Positions 17,234 through 25,745 of a stretch of DNA of 44,192 bases are shown here, in pieces. Made by a program: the position numbers and the translations under genes. This stretch comes from Clostridia bacterium (GTDB lineage: Bacteria > Bacillota > Clostridia > Christensenellales > Borkfalkiaceae), in NCBI GenBank assembly GCA_017624285.1, contig JAGANI010000059.1, forward strand, positions 1 to 44,192. The letters are read 5' to 3'. The notes beneath the pieces were generated by a model that saw only the letters and a list, made by a program, of their open reading frames with translations, searched no databases and had not been told where the DNA came from. Position 1 is the first letter of the stretch, and every line of letters begins with the position of its first letter.

Positions 17234-18556
17234 ATGGAAAAGTTATTGCAATCTGTTGAAAATTATACAGACGTTATGCTTAAAGCAGAAGAATATATTT
17301 GGAAAAACCCAGAAACTGGTTATAAAGAATATAAAACTAATAAATATATGATAGAGCAGTTTAAATCGTTAGGTTACGACGTTATAGCGCCAAACGATAT
17401 AACTGGCTTTTATACAACAATCGATACTGGCAAAAAAGGCCCAACCGTCCTTATTTTGGCAGAGTTAGATTCCGTTATATGCGCATCACATCCGTCGGCA
17501 GACCCTATAACGGGTGCTGTACACGCTTGTGGGCATCATTGTCAATGTTCGGCATTGTTAGGTATAGCAGGCGCGCTTAAACAAGACGGCGTTTTAGATG
17601 ATTTATGTGGTAAAATCAAACTATGCGCAGTTCCTGCAGAAGAACTTTTAGAAATCGAATATAGAACGGAACTTATCAAAAAAGGTGATATAAAATACTT
17701 TGGTGGTAAGACGGAGTTTTTAAGCCGTGGCTATTTTGACGACGTAGACGTTGCATTTATGGTGCATACGGGTAAGGGGTATACAGTTTTAGATGGGCAT
17801 ATCGGTTGTATCGCAAAAAAAATAGTATACAAAGGTAAGTCAGCGCACGCAGGGGGTTCACCTTGGCTTGGTAAAAACGCTTTGTATGCCGCAACGTGTG
17901 GTATAAATGCCGTAAACGCTATTAGAGAAACTTTTATTGATAGCGATATGATTAGATTCCACCCAATCATAACAAATGGTGGTCAAATAGTAAACGCTAT
18001 ACCTGAAACCGTTTGTATAGAAAGTTACGTAAGGGGTAAAACTTACGACGCAATTGTAAAAGCAAACAAAAGGGTAAATCAAGCGCTTATAGGCTCGGCG
18101 CTTTCGTTAAACAATAATATAGAAATTTTAGATTATCCAGGTTACTCGCCAGAAGTAAACGATACGGGTATGAATGATTTAGCACGTCAAGCAATCAAAA
18201 TGGCTTTAGATATCGACTGTTACGTTGGTGGTACAAGTTCTGGTTCTACCGATATGGGCGATTTATCCGTCGTAATGCCAACAGTTCAATTTTTTAGCGC
18301 AGGCGCAACTGGTACGTCGCACGGCAACGATTATAAAATTGTAGACGTAAAAAAGGCCACCGTTGATAGCGCAAAAGTACAATGCGCTTTACTATACTTA
18401 CTCTTAAAAGACGACGCTAAAAAACTTTACGATATAAAGTCAAAATACACCCCTGTTTATCCGTCGATAAAGGCTTATCTTGATTATATTGATAAAATTT
18501 TTAGTAGTGGAGATAGGATTATTTATAACGAAAATAACGTAGAAGTTATTTTATAA
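17234..18556 (+). CDS. M20-family amidohydrolase
   Basis: A 440-residue metallohydrolase of the M20/amidohydrolase type (AbgB and N-acyl-amino-acid hydrolase relatives). Metal-site motifs are LILAELDSV, HACGHHCQ, CAVPAEE and, toward the C-terminus, TGTSHGND. The dimerisation domain starts near YKGKSAHAGGSPW. It probably removes an acyl or aminobenzoyl-like group from an amino acid or dipeptide in the cytoplasm. The substrate cannot be read from sequence. It is unrelated in function to nrdDG and sits between two copies of the nrdG 3' end, so it looks like an acquired gene. GGGC precedes the start only weakly. Confidence 0.88.
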   Translation: MEKLLQSVENYTDVMLKAEEYIWKNPETGYKEYKTNKYMIEQFKSLGYDVIAPNDITGFYTTIDTGKKGPTVLILAELDSVICASHPSADPITGAVHACGHHCQCSALLGIAGALKQDGVLDDLCGKIKLCAVPAEELLEIEYRTELIKKGDIKYFGGKTEFLSRGYFDDVDVAFMVHTGKGYTVLDGHIGCIAKKIVYKGKSAHAGGSPWLGKNALYAATCGINAVNAIRETFIDSDMIRFHPIITNGGQIVNAIPETVCIESYVRGKTYDAIVKANKRVNQALIGSALSLNNNIEILDYPGYSPEVNDTGMNDLARQAIKMALDIDCYVGGTSSGSTDMGDLSVVMPTVQFFSAGATGTSHGNDYKIVDVKKATVDSAKVQCALLYLLLKDDAKKLYDIKSKYTPVYPSIKAYLDYIDKIFSSGDRIIYNENNVEVIL

Positions 18557-18583
18557 TAAATTACAAATTAAAACCTCCAAAAA

Positions 18584-18640
18584 AACTGCAATAGACATAG
18601 GGATTTTTAGAAACAATTAAAATTTTATAGTATTGCAGTT
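18584..18640. repeat. Inverted repeat at the M20/nrdG-fragment junction
   Basis: AACTGCAATA at 18584-18593 is exactly inverted as TATTGCAGTT at 18631-18640. The second copy spans the start of the duplicated nrdG tail, so it may mark the recombination junction. Confidence 0.6.
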
Positions 18641-18727
18641 TAGGGGTAGTTCAAACCAACGTGTTATCGATTTAAAAAAGACAAGGGCAACTAACCAAAT
18701 ACATATTTGGGAAAAACTTAAAAAATA
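18633..18727 (+). pseudogene. Duplicated 3' fragment of nrdG
   Basis: 95 bases match the last 95 bases of nrdG (17126-17220), with two differences that I could count: one near the middle of the match, and the lysine codon before the stop with its TAG. The fragment ends in its own stop and is followed by a terminator, so it looks like the original gene end, split from nrdG when the M20 gene entered. Confidence 0.93.
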
Positions 18728-18746
18728 GTTTTATACGTATATAATC

Positions 18747-18776
18747 AACGGCACCCGTGGGGTGCCGTTTTTATTA
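18747..18776 (+). terminator. Terminator after nrdG fragment
   Basis: A perfect ten-base stem (AACGGCACCC/GGGTGCCGTT) with a GTG loop is followed by T5. It probably once ended the nrdDG operon and now serves the M20 gene. Confidence 0.9.
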
Positions 18777-18781
18777 ATTTA

Positions 18782-19552
18782 CTATTCGTTTGTAATTTGG
18801 TTTTTAGCGTTACGTTTATTTTTTATGTATTTTGGTAAGGTTACAGCTAAATGGAATATACCAACAAGTACTATTACAAGTATAATAAGCGTTAAAAAGT
18901 ATACGTACCAACCGTTGTTTAAGTTAAGTAACGGTAAACCTTCCATTGGCGGGAAGGTTAAGTACATAAAGTTAGCCCTTCTAAAAGCGCCGGGGACTTC
19001 TGCGGCAACGCTTAAAAAACTATTAAGCCATAATGCGATAAGGGTTATGCAACCTAAAAGAGCAAGGTTATAAAAATACGTTTTTAATTTCCAATCAACA
19101 AGTTTTTCTTTGATGATATAAATAGAAAAGAAAATTAAAAAACAATGGAATATAAAATATTGATATACTTGTAATTTATTAAAACCAGCGCCAACCGTCG
19201 GTACAAAAAGTGCGATAATTGCACCTAAAAGCATAGTCGGTGCCATAAAACCTAATAAAAGTTGTTTTGTTTTTTCTCTTTTAACAAAAAACTTTAGCCC
19301 AAATAATAAAAATATCTGTATAGAGCATAGGTGAAATGGTAAATCACCAGGGTCTAAATATTTACCGCCTTCAGTATGTGGACTGGGTATCATATTGCAA
19401 GAAATTTTAATAACTTCACTTAAAACTGAAATAATTAACATAGTATTAATTACAAAGTTAAAAGATAACTTAAATTTATGTTGTAAAAATACTAGTGAAG
19501 TTATTAGTACGACAGAAATAGCAAGCCAAATAAAGTGTGTGGTTGAAAACAT
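18782..19552 (-). CDS. YwaF/TIGR02206-like membrane protein
   Basis: A 256-residue integral membrane protein with about six to seven hydrophobic segments spread over its length. DPGDLPFHLCSIQIFLLFG is characteristic of the YwaF family of uncharacterised membrane proteins. The chosen start (19552) has AAGGAGG at good distance; 18 upstream in-frame residues are ignored. TTGACT (read on the minus strand, 19601-19606) with a 17-base spacer to TACTAT (19578-19583) is its promoter. No function is known for the family. Two further relatives lie at 35.8-37.5 kb. Confidence 0.82.
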   Translation of the reverse strand: MFSTTHFIWLAISVVLITSLVFLQHKFKLSFNFVINTMLIISVLSEVIKISCNMIPSPHTEGGKYLDPGDLPFHLCSIQIFLLFGLKFFVKREKTKQLLLGFMAPTMLLGAIIALFVPTVGAGFNKLQVYQYFIFHCFLIFFSIYIIKEKLVDWKLKTYFYNLALLGCITLIALWLNSFLSVAAEVPGAFRRANFMYLTFPPMEGLPLLNLNNGWYVYFLTLIILVIVLVGIFHLAVTLPKYIKNKRNAKNQITNE

Positions 19553-19610
19553 ATAAAAACCTCCTTGTATATTTAATATAGTAGCATTTATTTTAGCATA
19601 AGTCAATGCA

Positions 19611-19641
19611 AAAAAGAAAACCCTGCCATAGTTGGCAGGGA
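19611..19641 (-). terminator. Terminator of the XRE regulator gene
   Basis: An eight-base stem (CCCTGCCA/TGGCAGGG in plus coordinates 19621-19640) is followed by TTTTCTTTTTT on the minus strand, after the XRE gene stop. Confidence 0.85.
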
Positions 19642-19646
19642 AAAAG

Positions 19647-20237
19647 TTAACTATGTTTTAAGTTAAGTGCAAGTATAATTGCAATTTGTAGTGGTATGCC
19701 AAGTAAAAACAACATCCATATCCAATGACCAAATATTGATAGGTGTAAAAAGAAGTACGCGAGTAATGACCACAGCATTATTGATAAAAATGCAAAAATC
19801 ATTTTACGTCGACCTTTTCTTGCCCATATTGAAGAAAAAATTATACCTATTATGCAAGAAATCGGTACTGCTAAAACAAAAATTTGCCAATAATTAATAT
19901 TGTCCATAATAATTAAACCGATATAAATTATCGTGGCAATAAACCAAACCGTTACGCCTGATAGCATGGTAATTATAACTTTGTTGCCGTTTTGGCTGGC
20001 TTTTTTAGAAGCCTTTTCAATGTCTTTTTGCTCGGTCAATAAAAAGGTTAGTGGCACGTTATAAACGTTTGCTACCTTTTCCAAAGTTTCGATATCAGGT
20101 AAAACTTCGCCATGCTCCCATCTAGAAATCGCTTTATCAGAGTATCCAACAAGACTACCTAGTTCTGATTGCGTCATTTTATGCGCCTTTCTTAAATTTA
20201 TTAAATTTTCAGTCAAAATCTCTTTAATAGCCTTCAT
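19647..20237 (-). CDS. Membrane-anchored XRE-family regulator
   Basis: A 196-residue protein with an N-terminal Cro/CI helix-turn-helix (about residues 8-65; LRKAHKMTQSELGSLVGYSDKAISRWEHG) and a C-terminal half with four hydrophobic segments (about 88-112, 118-138, 143-165 and 170-192). Such HTH-plus-membrane proteins are common in Firmicutes and may sense envelope state, but the target is unknown. Its promoter lies just upstream. It is transcribed towards the YwaF-like gene, which has its own promoter. Confidence 0.88.
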   Translation of the reverse strand: MKAIKEILTENLINLRKAHKMTQSELGSLVGYSDKAISRWEHGEVLPDIETLEKVANVYNVPLTFLLTEQKDIEKASKKASQNGNKVIITMLSGVTVWFIATIIYIGLIIMDNINYWQIFVLAVPISCIIGIIFSSIWARKGRRKMIFAFLSIMLWSLLAYFFLHLSIFGHWIWMLFLLGIPLQIAIILALNLKHS

Positions 20238-20243
20238 AATTAC

Positions 20244-20272
20244 AGTATATCATACTTTTTTGTCGCTGTAAA
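20244..20272 (-). promoter_or_regulatory. XRE gene promoter
   Basis: On the minus strand, TTTACA (plus coordinates 20267-20272), 17-base spacer and TATACT (20244-20249) lie directly before the gene. Confidence 0.7.
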
Positions 20273-20378
20273 GTCAAAAAACTATATTTATAACGTTAAT
20301 TCTCTATTAGCGAGAGTGGTTTTTTTAAATTCTCGTCAGAGCCTTTTTATATTGGGAGATGCTTTTTATTAAATTCTC

Positions 20379-20407
20379 TTGCTATTTTTTTGCCACAAAA
20401 ATATAAT
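20379..20407 (+). promoter_or_regulatory. GT8 operon promoter
   Basis: TTGCTA (20379-20384), 17-base spacer and consensus TATAAT (20402-20407). The start codon is at 20442. An upstream stretch (20290-20378) repeats the word ATTCTC three times, at about 20300, 20330 and 20373. Its role is unclear. Confidence 0.6.
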
Positions 20408-20441
20408 AATGGCGAAATCGAGATTAAGGATAGGAGGTATT

Positions 20442-21398
20442 ATGCAAAACAATAAAAAAGTCGTACCCGTGTTTTTTTCTTCAGATGAAAACTACCTTCC
20501 ATTTATGGCGGTAGCATTAAAGTCTATTAAGGAAAACACTTCAAAAGACACACATTATAAAGTTTACGTTTTATGTGAAGATATTCCTGTTGATAAAAAG
20601 GATAAGTTGGATTTTCTAATCGACGATACTATGACGATTGATTTTATCGACGTCGGTTTTAAAGTTAACCCTATCAGAAAAGAAATGCACGATACTTTAA
20701 GGGATTATTATACTTTATCGATATTTTATAGGTTGTTTATTCCTACGCTTTTTCCTGAATACGATAAAGCCATTTATATCGATAGCGATATCGTTGTTTT
20801 AGATGATTTAACCTCACTTTTTGATATCGATATCAAAGATACACTTTTAGGCGTTGTGGTTGACCAAGTGGTTTCTAATGCAGAGCCTTTTAAGTATTAC
20901 ACTAAAAAACATATTGGCGTAGACGCTAATCACTATTTTAATTCCGGCGTGCTTTTAATGAATCTTTCCGCTTTAAGAAACTTTAGGCTGGAAGAAAAGT
21001 TTGTTTCAATAATAAAAACACACGTTTTAGAAACCGTTGCTCCCGATCAAGATTATCTTAATTATTTATGTAAAGATAAGGTTACCTATTTACATGCTGG
21101 TTGGGATAAGATGAGCATTACCGATAAAGATATGCCTATTAGTGACGTTAAACTTATACATTATAATATGTTCAATAAGCCTTGGCGCTATGATGACGTC
21201 CCGTATGAAACGTATTTTTGGAAGTATGCAAACGCAACCCCGTTCGGTGGGTATTTAAATGATATTAAACAAAATTATCCAGAAGATAAAAAGATTTTAG
21301 ATGCAAAATCAGGTGAAGTCTTACTTGCAAATGCTATGCGTATTGCTGATAGTGGTAACACTTTTGTTAACGTTTTAGGGGAATCTTATGAAAAATAA
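20442..21398 (+). CDS. Family 8 glycosyltransferase
   Basis: A 318-residue retaining glycosyltransferase of GT8 (LgtC/GspA-type), which transfers glucose or galactose from UDP-sugars. The metal-binding DxD is D114-S-D116 in YIDSDIVVLDDL. HYFNSGVLLMNL and APDQDYLNYLCKDK are family motifs, as is the late HYNMFNKPWRY. The start follows AGGAGG; upstream in-frame residues are ignored. It overlaps the acyltransferase gene by 11 bases. The pair suggests building a glycosylated lipid or cell-wall polymer at the cytoplasmic face. The acceptor is unknown. Confidence 0.9.
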   Translation: MQNNKKVVPVFFSSDENYLPFMAVALKSIKENTSKDTHYKVYVLCEDIPVDKKDKLDFLIDDTMTIDFIDVGFKVNPIRKEMHDTLRDYYTLSIFYRLFIPTLFPEYDKAIYIDSDIVVLDDLTSLFDIDIKDTLLGVVVDQVVSNAEPFKYYTKKHIGVDANHYFNSGVLLMNLSALRNFRLEEKFVSIIKTHVLETVAPDQDYLNYLCKDKVTYLHAGWDKMSITDKDMPISDVKLIHYNMFNKPWRYDDVPYETYFWKYANATPFGGYLNDIKQNYPEDKKILDAKSGEVLLANAMRIADSGNTFVNVLGESYEK

Positions 21399-22233
21399 CG
21401 ACAAGTTGGAACTTAATAAACAAGCTCGTTTAGAGGTATTAGAGCGTATCCGCCAAAACGAAAAATTAGGTGGTGAGGCTTTTTTTAACGACGTAGAAAT
21501 CGATCCGCCACATTCTATGCTTATGCCTAACGACGTGGATTATCAAAAAAAGAAATTTTCGTCAAAAGTAAAGACTTTTTTCGCTAATATTTTAGCAAGT
21601 ATTTGGGCAAAAAAAGTCGTTAAGGATTTTAACGTAGAAGTCGTTGGGGTTGAAAATTTTAACGGTGTGGATTCTGGCGCGATGATAACGTCTAACCACT
21701 TTTCTATTTACGAAAACGCCGCTGTTTGGGAAGCAATTAAAAAATCCGGCAAAAGGAAAAAGTTTTATCGTATAATTAGGGAGGGTAATTATTTCTTTCC
21801 AGGGTTTATAGGGTTTTTACTACGCCACGCAAGGACGCTTCCTATATCCGAAAACGTTAAAACGATGATGAATTTATCCCGCGCGGTAGAAAAGTTTTTA
21901 GCTAATGGTGATTACGTTTTAATTTATCCGGAAAAAGCCATGTGGTGGAACTACCGTAAGCCCCGTCCGTTTAAGGTGGGTGCTTTTCATTACGCAGCAA
22001 AATCGGGCGTACCCGTAGTGCCTTGTTTTACTACTATGGAAGATACTGATAAGCTAGATGAAAACGGTTTTCCTATGCAAAAATACACCGTACACGTCAT
22101 GCCGCCTATCTATCCTGATAAAGATAAATCTATTAAAGAAAACGGCATTATTATGATGGAAAAAAACCATAAGTTAGTCGTTGATAAGTATGAAGAAGTT
22201 TACGGTAAAAAATTAACTTTTGATAATGATTAA
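21388..22233 (+). CDS. PlsC-like acyltransferase
   Basis: A 281-residue protein with the phosphate acyltransferase fold, which moves an acyl chain onto glycerol phosphate or a glycolipid. The usual HX4D catalytic motif reads H104-FSIY-E109, so Asp is replaced by Glu. Later blocks FFPGFIGFLLRHARTLPIS and LIYPEKAMWW occupy the places of the family's second and third motifs, and VPVVPCF the fourth. About 70 residues precede the domain. It overlaps the GT8 gene and is translationally coupled. Either a variant active enzyme or one with changed substrate is possible. Confidence 0.85.
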   Translation: MKNNDKLELNKQARLEVLERIRQNEKLGGEAFFNDVEIDPPHSMLMPNDVDYQKKKFSSKVKTFFANILASIWAKKVVKDFNVEVVGVENFNGVDSGAMITSNHFSIYENAAVWEAIKKSGKRKKFYRIIREGNYFFPGFIGFLLRHARTLPISENVKTMMNLSRAVEKFLANGDYVLIYPEKAMWWNYRKPRPFKVGAFHYAAKSGVPVVPCFTTMEDTDKLDENGFPMQKYTVHVMPPIYPDKDKSIKENGIIMMEKNHKLVVDKYEEVYGKKLTFDND

Positions 22234-22235
22234 TA

Positions 22236-22264
22236 TTAAAGGGCGCATCATCGCCCTTTTCGTT
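22236..22264 (+). terminator. Terminator after acyltransferase
   Basis: AAAGGGCG/CGCCCTTT stem with a six-base loop and T4. Confidence 0.85.
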
Positions 22265-22283
22265 TATTTAATTAAAATTTATA

Positions 22284-22312
22284 TTGAATTTTTATTTTAA
22301 ATATATTATAAT
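22284..22312 (+). promoter_or_regulatory. AraC (22.3 kb) promoter
   Basis: TTGAAT (22284-22289), 17-base spacer, consensus TATAAT (22307-22312). Confidence 0.7.
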
Positions 22313-22342
22313 GTTAATATAAAAAACTAAAAAAGGTTAAGT

Positions 22343-23158
22343 ATGTGGGTTTATAACGGTCAAAAAGATTTAGAGTTCGTGCCAACCACGCACACGTTAA
22401 AAGTGGCGTCTTGTGGTGTGATGTCTTCGGTCAAAACTGGGGATTGTACAGTTTATCGCTTAAACGGTAGGCAAGACTGGTCGCTTTTTTACGTAAAACA
22501 GGGCTTTTTATATATTGACGGGCAAAAACTAAGCACTGGGGATTTATATATTTATCCACCACGTATTACGCAAAAATATACCGTGTATTTTAATGACGAT
22601 ACTTTATATAATTACGTTCATTTTACGGGTGAGGATGTCGAAAAACTGTTTTCAGACCTTTTACTTGATACGCAAAAAATCTACAACGTAGAGCATAATA
22701 TCGTTTCACCTTTTTTAGAAAGGCTTTTAACGGTTTCGGTAAGTTCAGACCAAATAAATAAATTAAAGGCAGAGTATAACCTTATGGGTTTAATACTTGT
22801 TTTAGCTGAAAAATATCAAGCAAAAGGCGACGTTTCAATGGCTAGTATTATATCTACAATGCATAGTGATTTAAAGCGTCCGTTTGATGCAAATTATTAT
22901 GCTAAGATGCTCAATTTAAGCGTATCGCGTTTTAACCACGTTTTTAAAAAGGAAACGGGGTATTCACCCTTAAATTATTATATTAATTTGCGTATGGAAA
23001 CGGCAAAATCAATGCTCAAATTTACTAATATGCGTATTTGCAAAATTGCGGAAAATTTAGGTTACGACGACGTTTTGTATTTTTCTAAGGTGTTTAAAAA
23101 GCATTTGGGGGTTTCGCCTTCAAAATTTAGGCAAAAAGACAAGGAGACGATAACTTAA
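22343..23158 (+). CDS. AraC-family regulator of the nucleoside cluster
   Basis: A 271-residue regulator. The N-terminal half is a cupin-like sensing domain (YVKQGFLYIDGQKLSTGDLYIYPPRI). The C-terminal AraC helix-turn-helix pair covers about residues 170-265 and ends in the standard FSKVFKKHLGVSPSKFRQ. It is directly upstream of, and on the same strand as, nucleoside hydrolase and ribokinase genes, so control of nucleoside or sugar scavenging is the likely role. The inducer is unknown. Confidence 0.9.
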   Translation: MWVYNGQKDLEFVPTTHTLKVASCGVMSSVKTGDCTVYRLNGRQDWSLFYVKQGFLYIDGQKLSTGDLYIYPPRITQKYTVYFNDDTLYNYVHFTGEDVEKLFSDLLLDTQKIYNVEHNIVSPFLERLLTVSVSSDQINKLKAEYNLMGLILVLAEKYQAKGDVSMASIISTMHSDLKRPFDANYYAKMLNLSVSRFNHVFKKETGYSPLNYYINLRMETAKSMLKFTNMRICKIAENLGYDDVLYFSKVFKKHLGVSPSKFRQKDKETIT

Positions 23159-23255
23159 AATCAGCAGTACAATACTTAAAAAATTTAAATTGCAAAATTG
23201 TAATTAAAAAAAGCTAAAAATAAAGAAATTTAACTTAAAAACACAAAAAAAAGAA

Positions 23256-23284
23256 TTGAATTAATTTTTTAGTTTTGTTACAAT
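23256..23284 (+). promoter_or_regulatory. Nucleoside hydrolase operon promoter
   Basis: TTGAAT (23256-23261), 17-base spacer, TACAAT (23279-23284). It resembles the regulator's own promoter. Confidence 0.65.
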
Positions 23285-23321
23285 AAAAAAGTAAAAAAAC
23301 TTTTATAAATAAGGTGATATT

Positions 23322-24227
23322 ATGGACAAAAATCAATATTTACGTAATTTAGTAAAACCTGAAGGCTTAGTAGACGTCGTTTTAGATACCGATGCTTATA
23401 ACGAGATTGACGACCAGTTCGCCATCAGTTTAATAATGAAGATGCCTGAAAAATTCAACGTCAAGGCATTGTATGCCGCACCATTTTTTAACGGTCATTC
23501 CACGTCCCCCAAAGATGGTATGGAAAAAAGTTATTATGAAATTTTAAATTTATTAAAACTTATGGGTAAAAGTGATTTTACTTCGGTCTATAAAGGTTCG
23601 GATGATTATCTTAAATCAGAAACCGAAGCTAATTTTTCAGACGCGGCTAAGCATTTAGTAAATTTAGCAAAAAATTATTCTCCAACAAATCCTTTATACG
23701 TTTTAGCTATTGGCGCAATTACTAACGTGGCGTCCGCGCTTATTATCGATCCCAGTATTGCTGAAAATATCGTTATCGTATGGTTAGGTGGGCATGCTTT
23801 CCATTGGAGAGATACTAAAGAATTTAATATGTATCAAGACGTTGCCGCTGCAAGGGTAGTGTTTAATTCAAGCGCGCCTTTGGTAATTTTACCGTGTTTT
23901 GGCGTCGTTAGCGCAGTTACTACCAGTAGGTACGAGTTAGAGCATTGGCTTAAAGGCAAAAACAACCTTTGCGACTATTTAGTTCAACATACTATTGACG
24001 AGGCTGAAAGTTATGCAAAAGGCAAACCTTGGACTAGGGTTATTTGGGATATAACAACCGTTCTTTGGTTTGTTATGGATATGGACCAAAAAATAGTGTC
24101 TGCACCATTACCGGAATATGATTTTACTTATAATTTTAACCATAACGGTAAACCTATAACTTACGTTAGTTATATCAACAGAGATAAAGCGTTTGAAGTT
24201 TTATTCGACGTATTAGCAAATAGATAA
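23322..24227 (+). CDS. Nucleoside hydrolase (IunH-like)
   Basis: A 301-residue enzyme that splits nucleosides into base and ribose. The calcium-binding motif DTDAYNEIDD places D22, D24, D30 and D31 as in the family's DxDxxxxxDD. YVLAIGAITNVASALI and the late WDITTV are further family blocks. The specificity (purine, pyrimidine or other N-riboside) cannot be decided. It is followed after two bases by ribokinase, which would phosphorylate the released ribose. Confidence 0.88.
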   Translation: MDKNQYLRNLVKPEGLVDVVLDTDAYNEIDDQFAISLIMKMPEKFNVKALYAAPFFNGHSTSPKDGMEKSYYEILNLLKLMGKSDFTSVYKGSDDYLKSETEANFSDAAKHLVNLAKNYSPTNPLYVLAIGAITNVASALIIDPSIAENIVIVWLGGHAFHWRDTKEFNMYQDVAAARVVFNSSAPLVILPCFGVVSAVTTSRYELEHWLKGKNNLCDYLVQHTIDEAESYAKGKPWTRVIWDITTVLWFVMDMDQKIVSAPLPEYDFTYNFNHNGKPITYVSYINRDKAFEVLFDVLANR

Positions 24228-24229
24228 TT

Positions 24230-25120
24230 ATGAAAAACATTTTTATTTTAGGTAGTATCAATACGGATTTAGTTATTAACGCACCATATATGCCGGTTTC
24301 TGGCGAAACTTTAACTGGTGGCGCGTTTAATATTGCATTTGGCGGTAAGGGTGCTAACCAAGCTGTGGCTGCTGCTAAACTTGGTGGTAAAGTATTTATG
24401 GCTGGGGCTGTCGGCGATGATGATTTTGGCGTTCAAATGCTTAATAACTTAAAAAACGTAGGTGTAAACGTTGATGCCGTGCGCGTTATCAACGGTGTTA
24501 ATTCTGGCGTAGCGGTAATTACCGTTATTGATGGTGATAACCGTATTATTTTAAGCCGTGGCGCAAATGGTTTAGTTTCAAACGACGATGCTGATAATTT
24601 ACTTAAAAACGCAAAGGCTGGGGATATTTTTGTAACACAGTTAGAAATCCCAATACCAGTAGTTGGTTACGCACTTAAAAAAGCAAAATCAATTGGTATG
24701 CTTACCGTATTAAACCCTGCGCCTGCGCAAAAAGAAGTAGCGCCATATATAAGCGACGCTATGATTATCACCCCTAACGAAAGCGAGTTAGCTATTTTAA
24801 CTGGGGAGGAAGATATAGTAAAAGGTGCAAGCAAATTGCCTTGCGATAAGGTTATAGTAACTTTAGGTGGTAAAGGCTATTACTATAAAGACGATAAGCA
24901 AGATTTTTTTGGTAAAGCAATTAAAATTAAACCCGTAGATACAACTGCGGCTGGCGATACGTTTTTAGGTGCGCTTTGCTATAAAATTTCACTAGGTAAA
25001 GCCCCTTCAGATGCGCTTAAATTTGCATCAAAATGTGCAAGTATCGCTTGCTTAAAACAGGGCGCTCAACCATCGATCCCCACTTTAGAAGAAGTTGACG
25101 CTTTTGAAGAAGTTTATTAG
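24230..25120 (+). CDS. rbsK: Ribokinase
   Basis: A 296-residue PfkB-family sugar kinase that makes ribose 5-phosphate. The substrate motif FGGKGANQAVAAAKLGG lies near residue 40. The catalytic Asp is D243 in DTTAAGDTFLGAL. Length and motif order are those of RbsK. Two bases separate it from the nucleoside hydrolase, so the two form a nucleoside-to-ribose-5-phosphate route feeding the pentose phosphate pathway. Confidence 0.93.
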   Translation: MKNIFILGSINTDLVINAPYMPVSGETLTGGAFNIAFGGKGANQAVAAAKLGGKVFMAGAVGDDDFGVQMLNNLKNVGVNVDAVRVINGVNSGVAVITVIDGDNRIILSRGANGLVSNDDADNLLKNAKAGDIFVTQLEIPIPVVGYALKKAKSIGMLTVLNPAPAQKEVAPYISDAMIITPNESELAILTGEEDIVKGASKLPCDKVIVTLGGKGYYYKDDKQDFFGKAIKIKPVDTTAAGDTFLGALCYKISLGKAPSDALKFASKCASIACLKQGAQPSIPTLEEVDAFEEVY

Positions 25121-25144
25121 TATTGTCATAAATAATTAATTACG

Positions 25145-25182
25145 TATGCCGTTTTTGCTAACAAAACGGCATAAATTTATTA
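25145..25182 (+). terminator. Possible terminator after ribokinase
   Basis: An 11-base stem (TATGCCGTTTT/AAAACGGCATA) with a weak T-rich tail. It lies between rbsK and the acetyltransferase gene and could allow partial read-through. Confidence 0.6.
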
Positions 25183-25196
25183 ACAAGGATATATAA

Positions 25197-25709
25197 ATGA
25201 TACAACTTGCTACAAAAAAAGATTATCCTATAATATTAAACCTTTTACGTGATAGTTTTCCTTCTGACGAACTCCGTGATGATGAACTTCAACTAAAAGT
25301 TTTTTTAAATCCCGACTATTATCCGTTCATCTTTAAGGTGGACGGGGTAGTTAAAGCGATAGTTTCCGTTTGGGATTTAGACGGTGCGTTTTTTATAGAG
25401 CATTTTGCCGTTGATAAAAGTTTACGCAACAATGGGTTAGGTACTAAAATTCTTAACGAGGTGTGTAATAAGCTTAACGGTGATATTTGCTTAGAAGTCG
25501 AACTTCCTTTAAATACCATTAGTAAGCGCAGGATTGATTTTTATTTACGCAACGGCTTTTTTGCTAACGATTATCCATATCTACAACCGGCGTATTCAAA
25601 AGATAAAGCCGAAGTGCCTTTGATGGTTTTAAGCTATGGTAAAAGTTTAACGGAAAAAGAGTTTAGTAATTTCGTAAAAAAGGTATACAAAAAAGTTTAT
25701 AATAAATAA
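25197..25709 (+). CDS. GNAT-family acetyltransferase
   Basis: A 170-residue N-acetyltransferase. FFIEHFAVDKSLRNNGLGTKILNEVCNKL contains the acetyl-CoA-binding Q/RxxGxG/A loop (RNNGLG). Substrate unknown. It follows ribokinase after a weak terminator and may be co-transcribed by read-through. AAGGA precedes the start. Confidence 0.85.
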   Translation: MIQLATKKDYPIILNLLRDSFPSDELRDDELQLKVFLNPDYYPFIFKVDGVVKAIVSVWDLDGAFFIEHFAVDKSLRNNGLGTKILNEVCNKLNGDICLEVELPLNTISKRRIDFYLRNGFFANDYPYLQPAYSKDKAEVPLMVLSYGKSLTEKEFSNFVKKVYKKVYNK

Positions 25710-25742
25710 AAAATGAGAAGTTTACGCTTCTCATTTTTTTGT
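25709..25742. terminator. Bidirectional terminator
   Basis: A perfect ten-base stem (AAATGAGAAG/CTTCTCATTT) with T7 on the plus strand and T6 on the minus strand, between two convergent genes. Confidence 0.9.
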
Positions 25743-25745
25743 AAT

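Noticed and set aside
18762..19073. 103-codon plus-strand open frame over the YwaF-like gene
   Set aside because: It is antisense to a membrane protein with a clear ribosome site and promoter on the minus strand.
20290..20378. Three copies of ATTCTC upstream of the GT8 promoter
   Set aside because: The word is too short and unevenly spaced to call a repeat array or operator.
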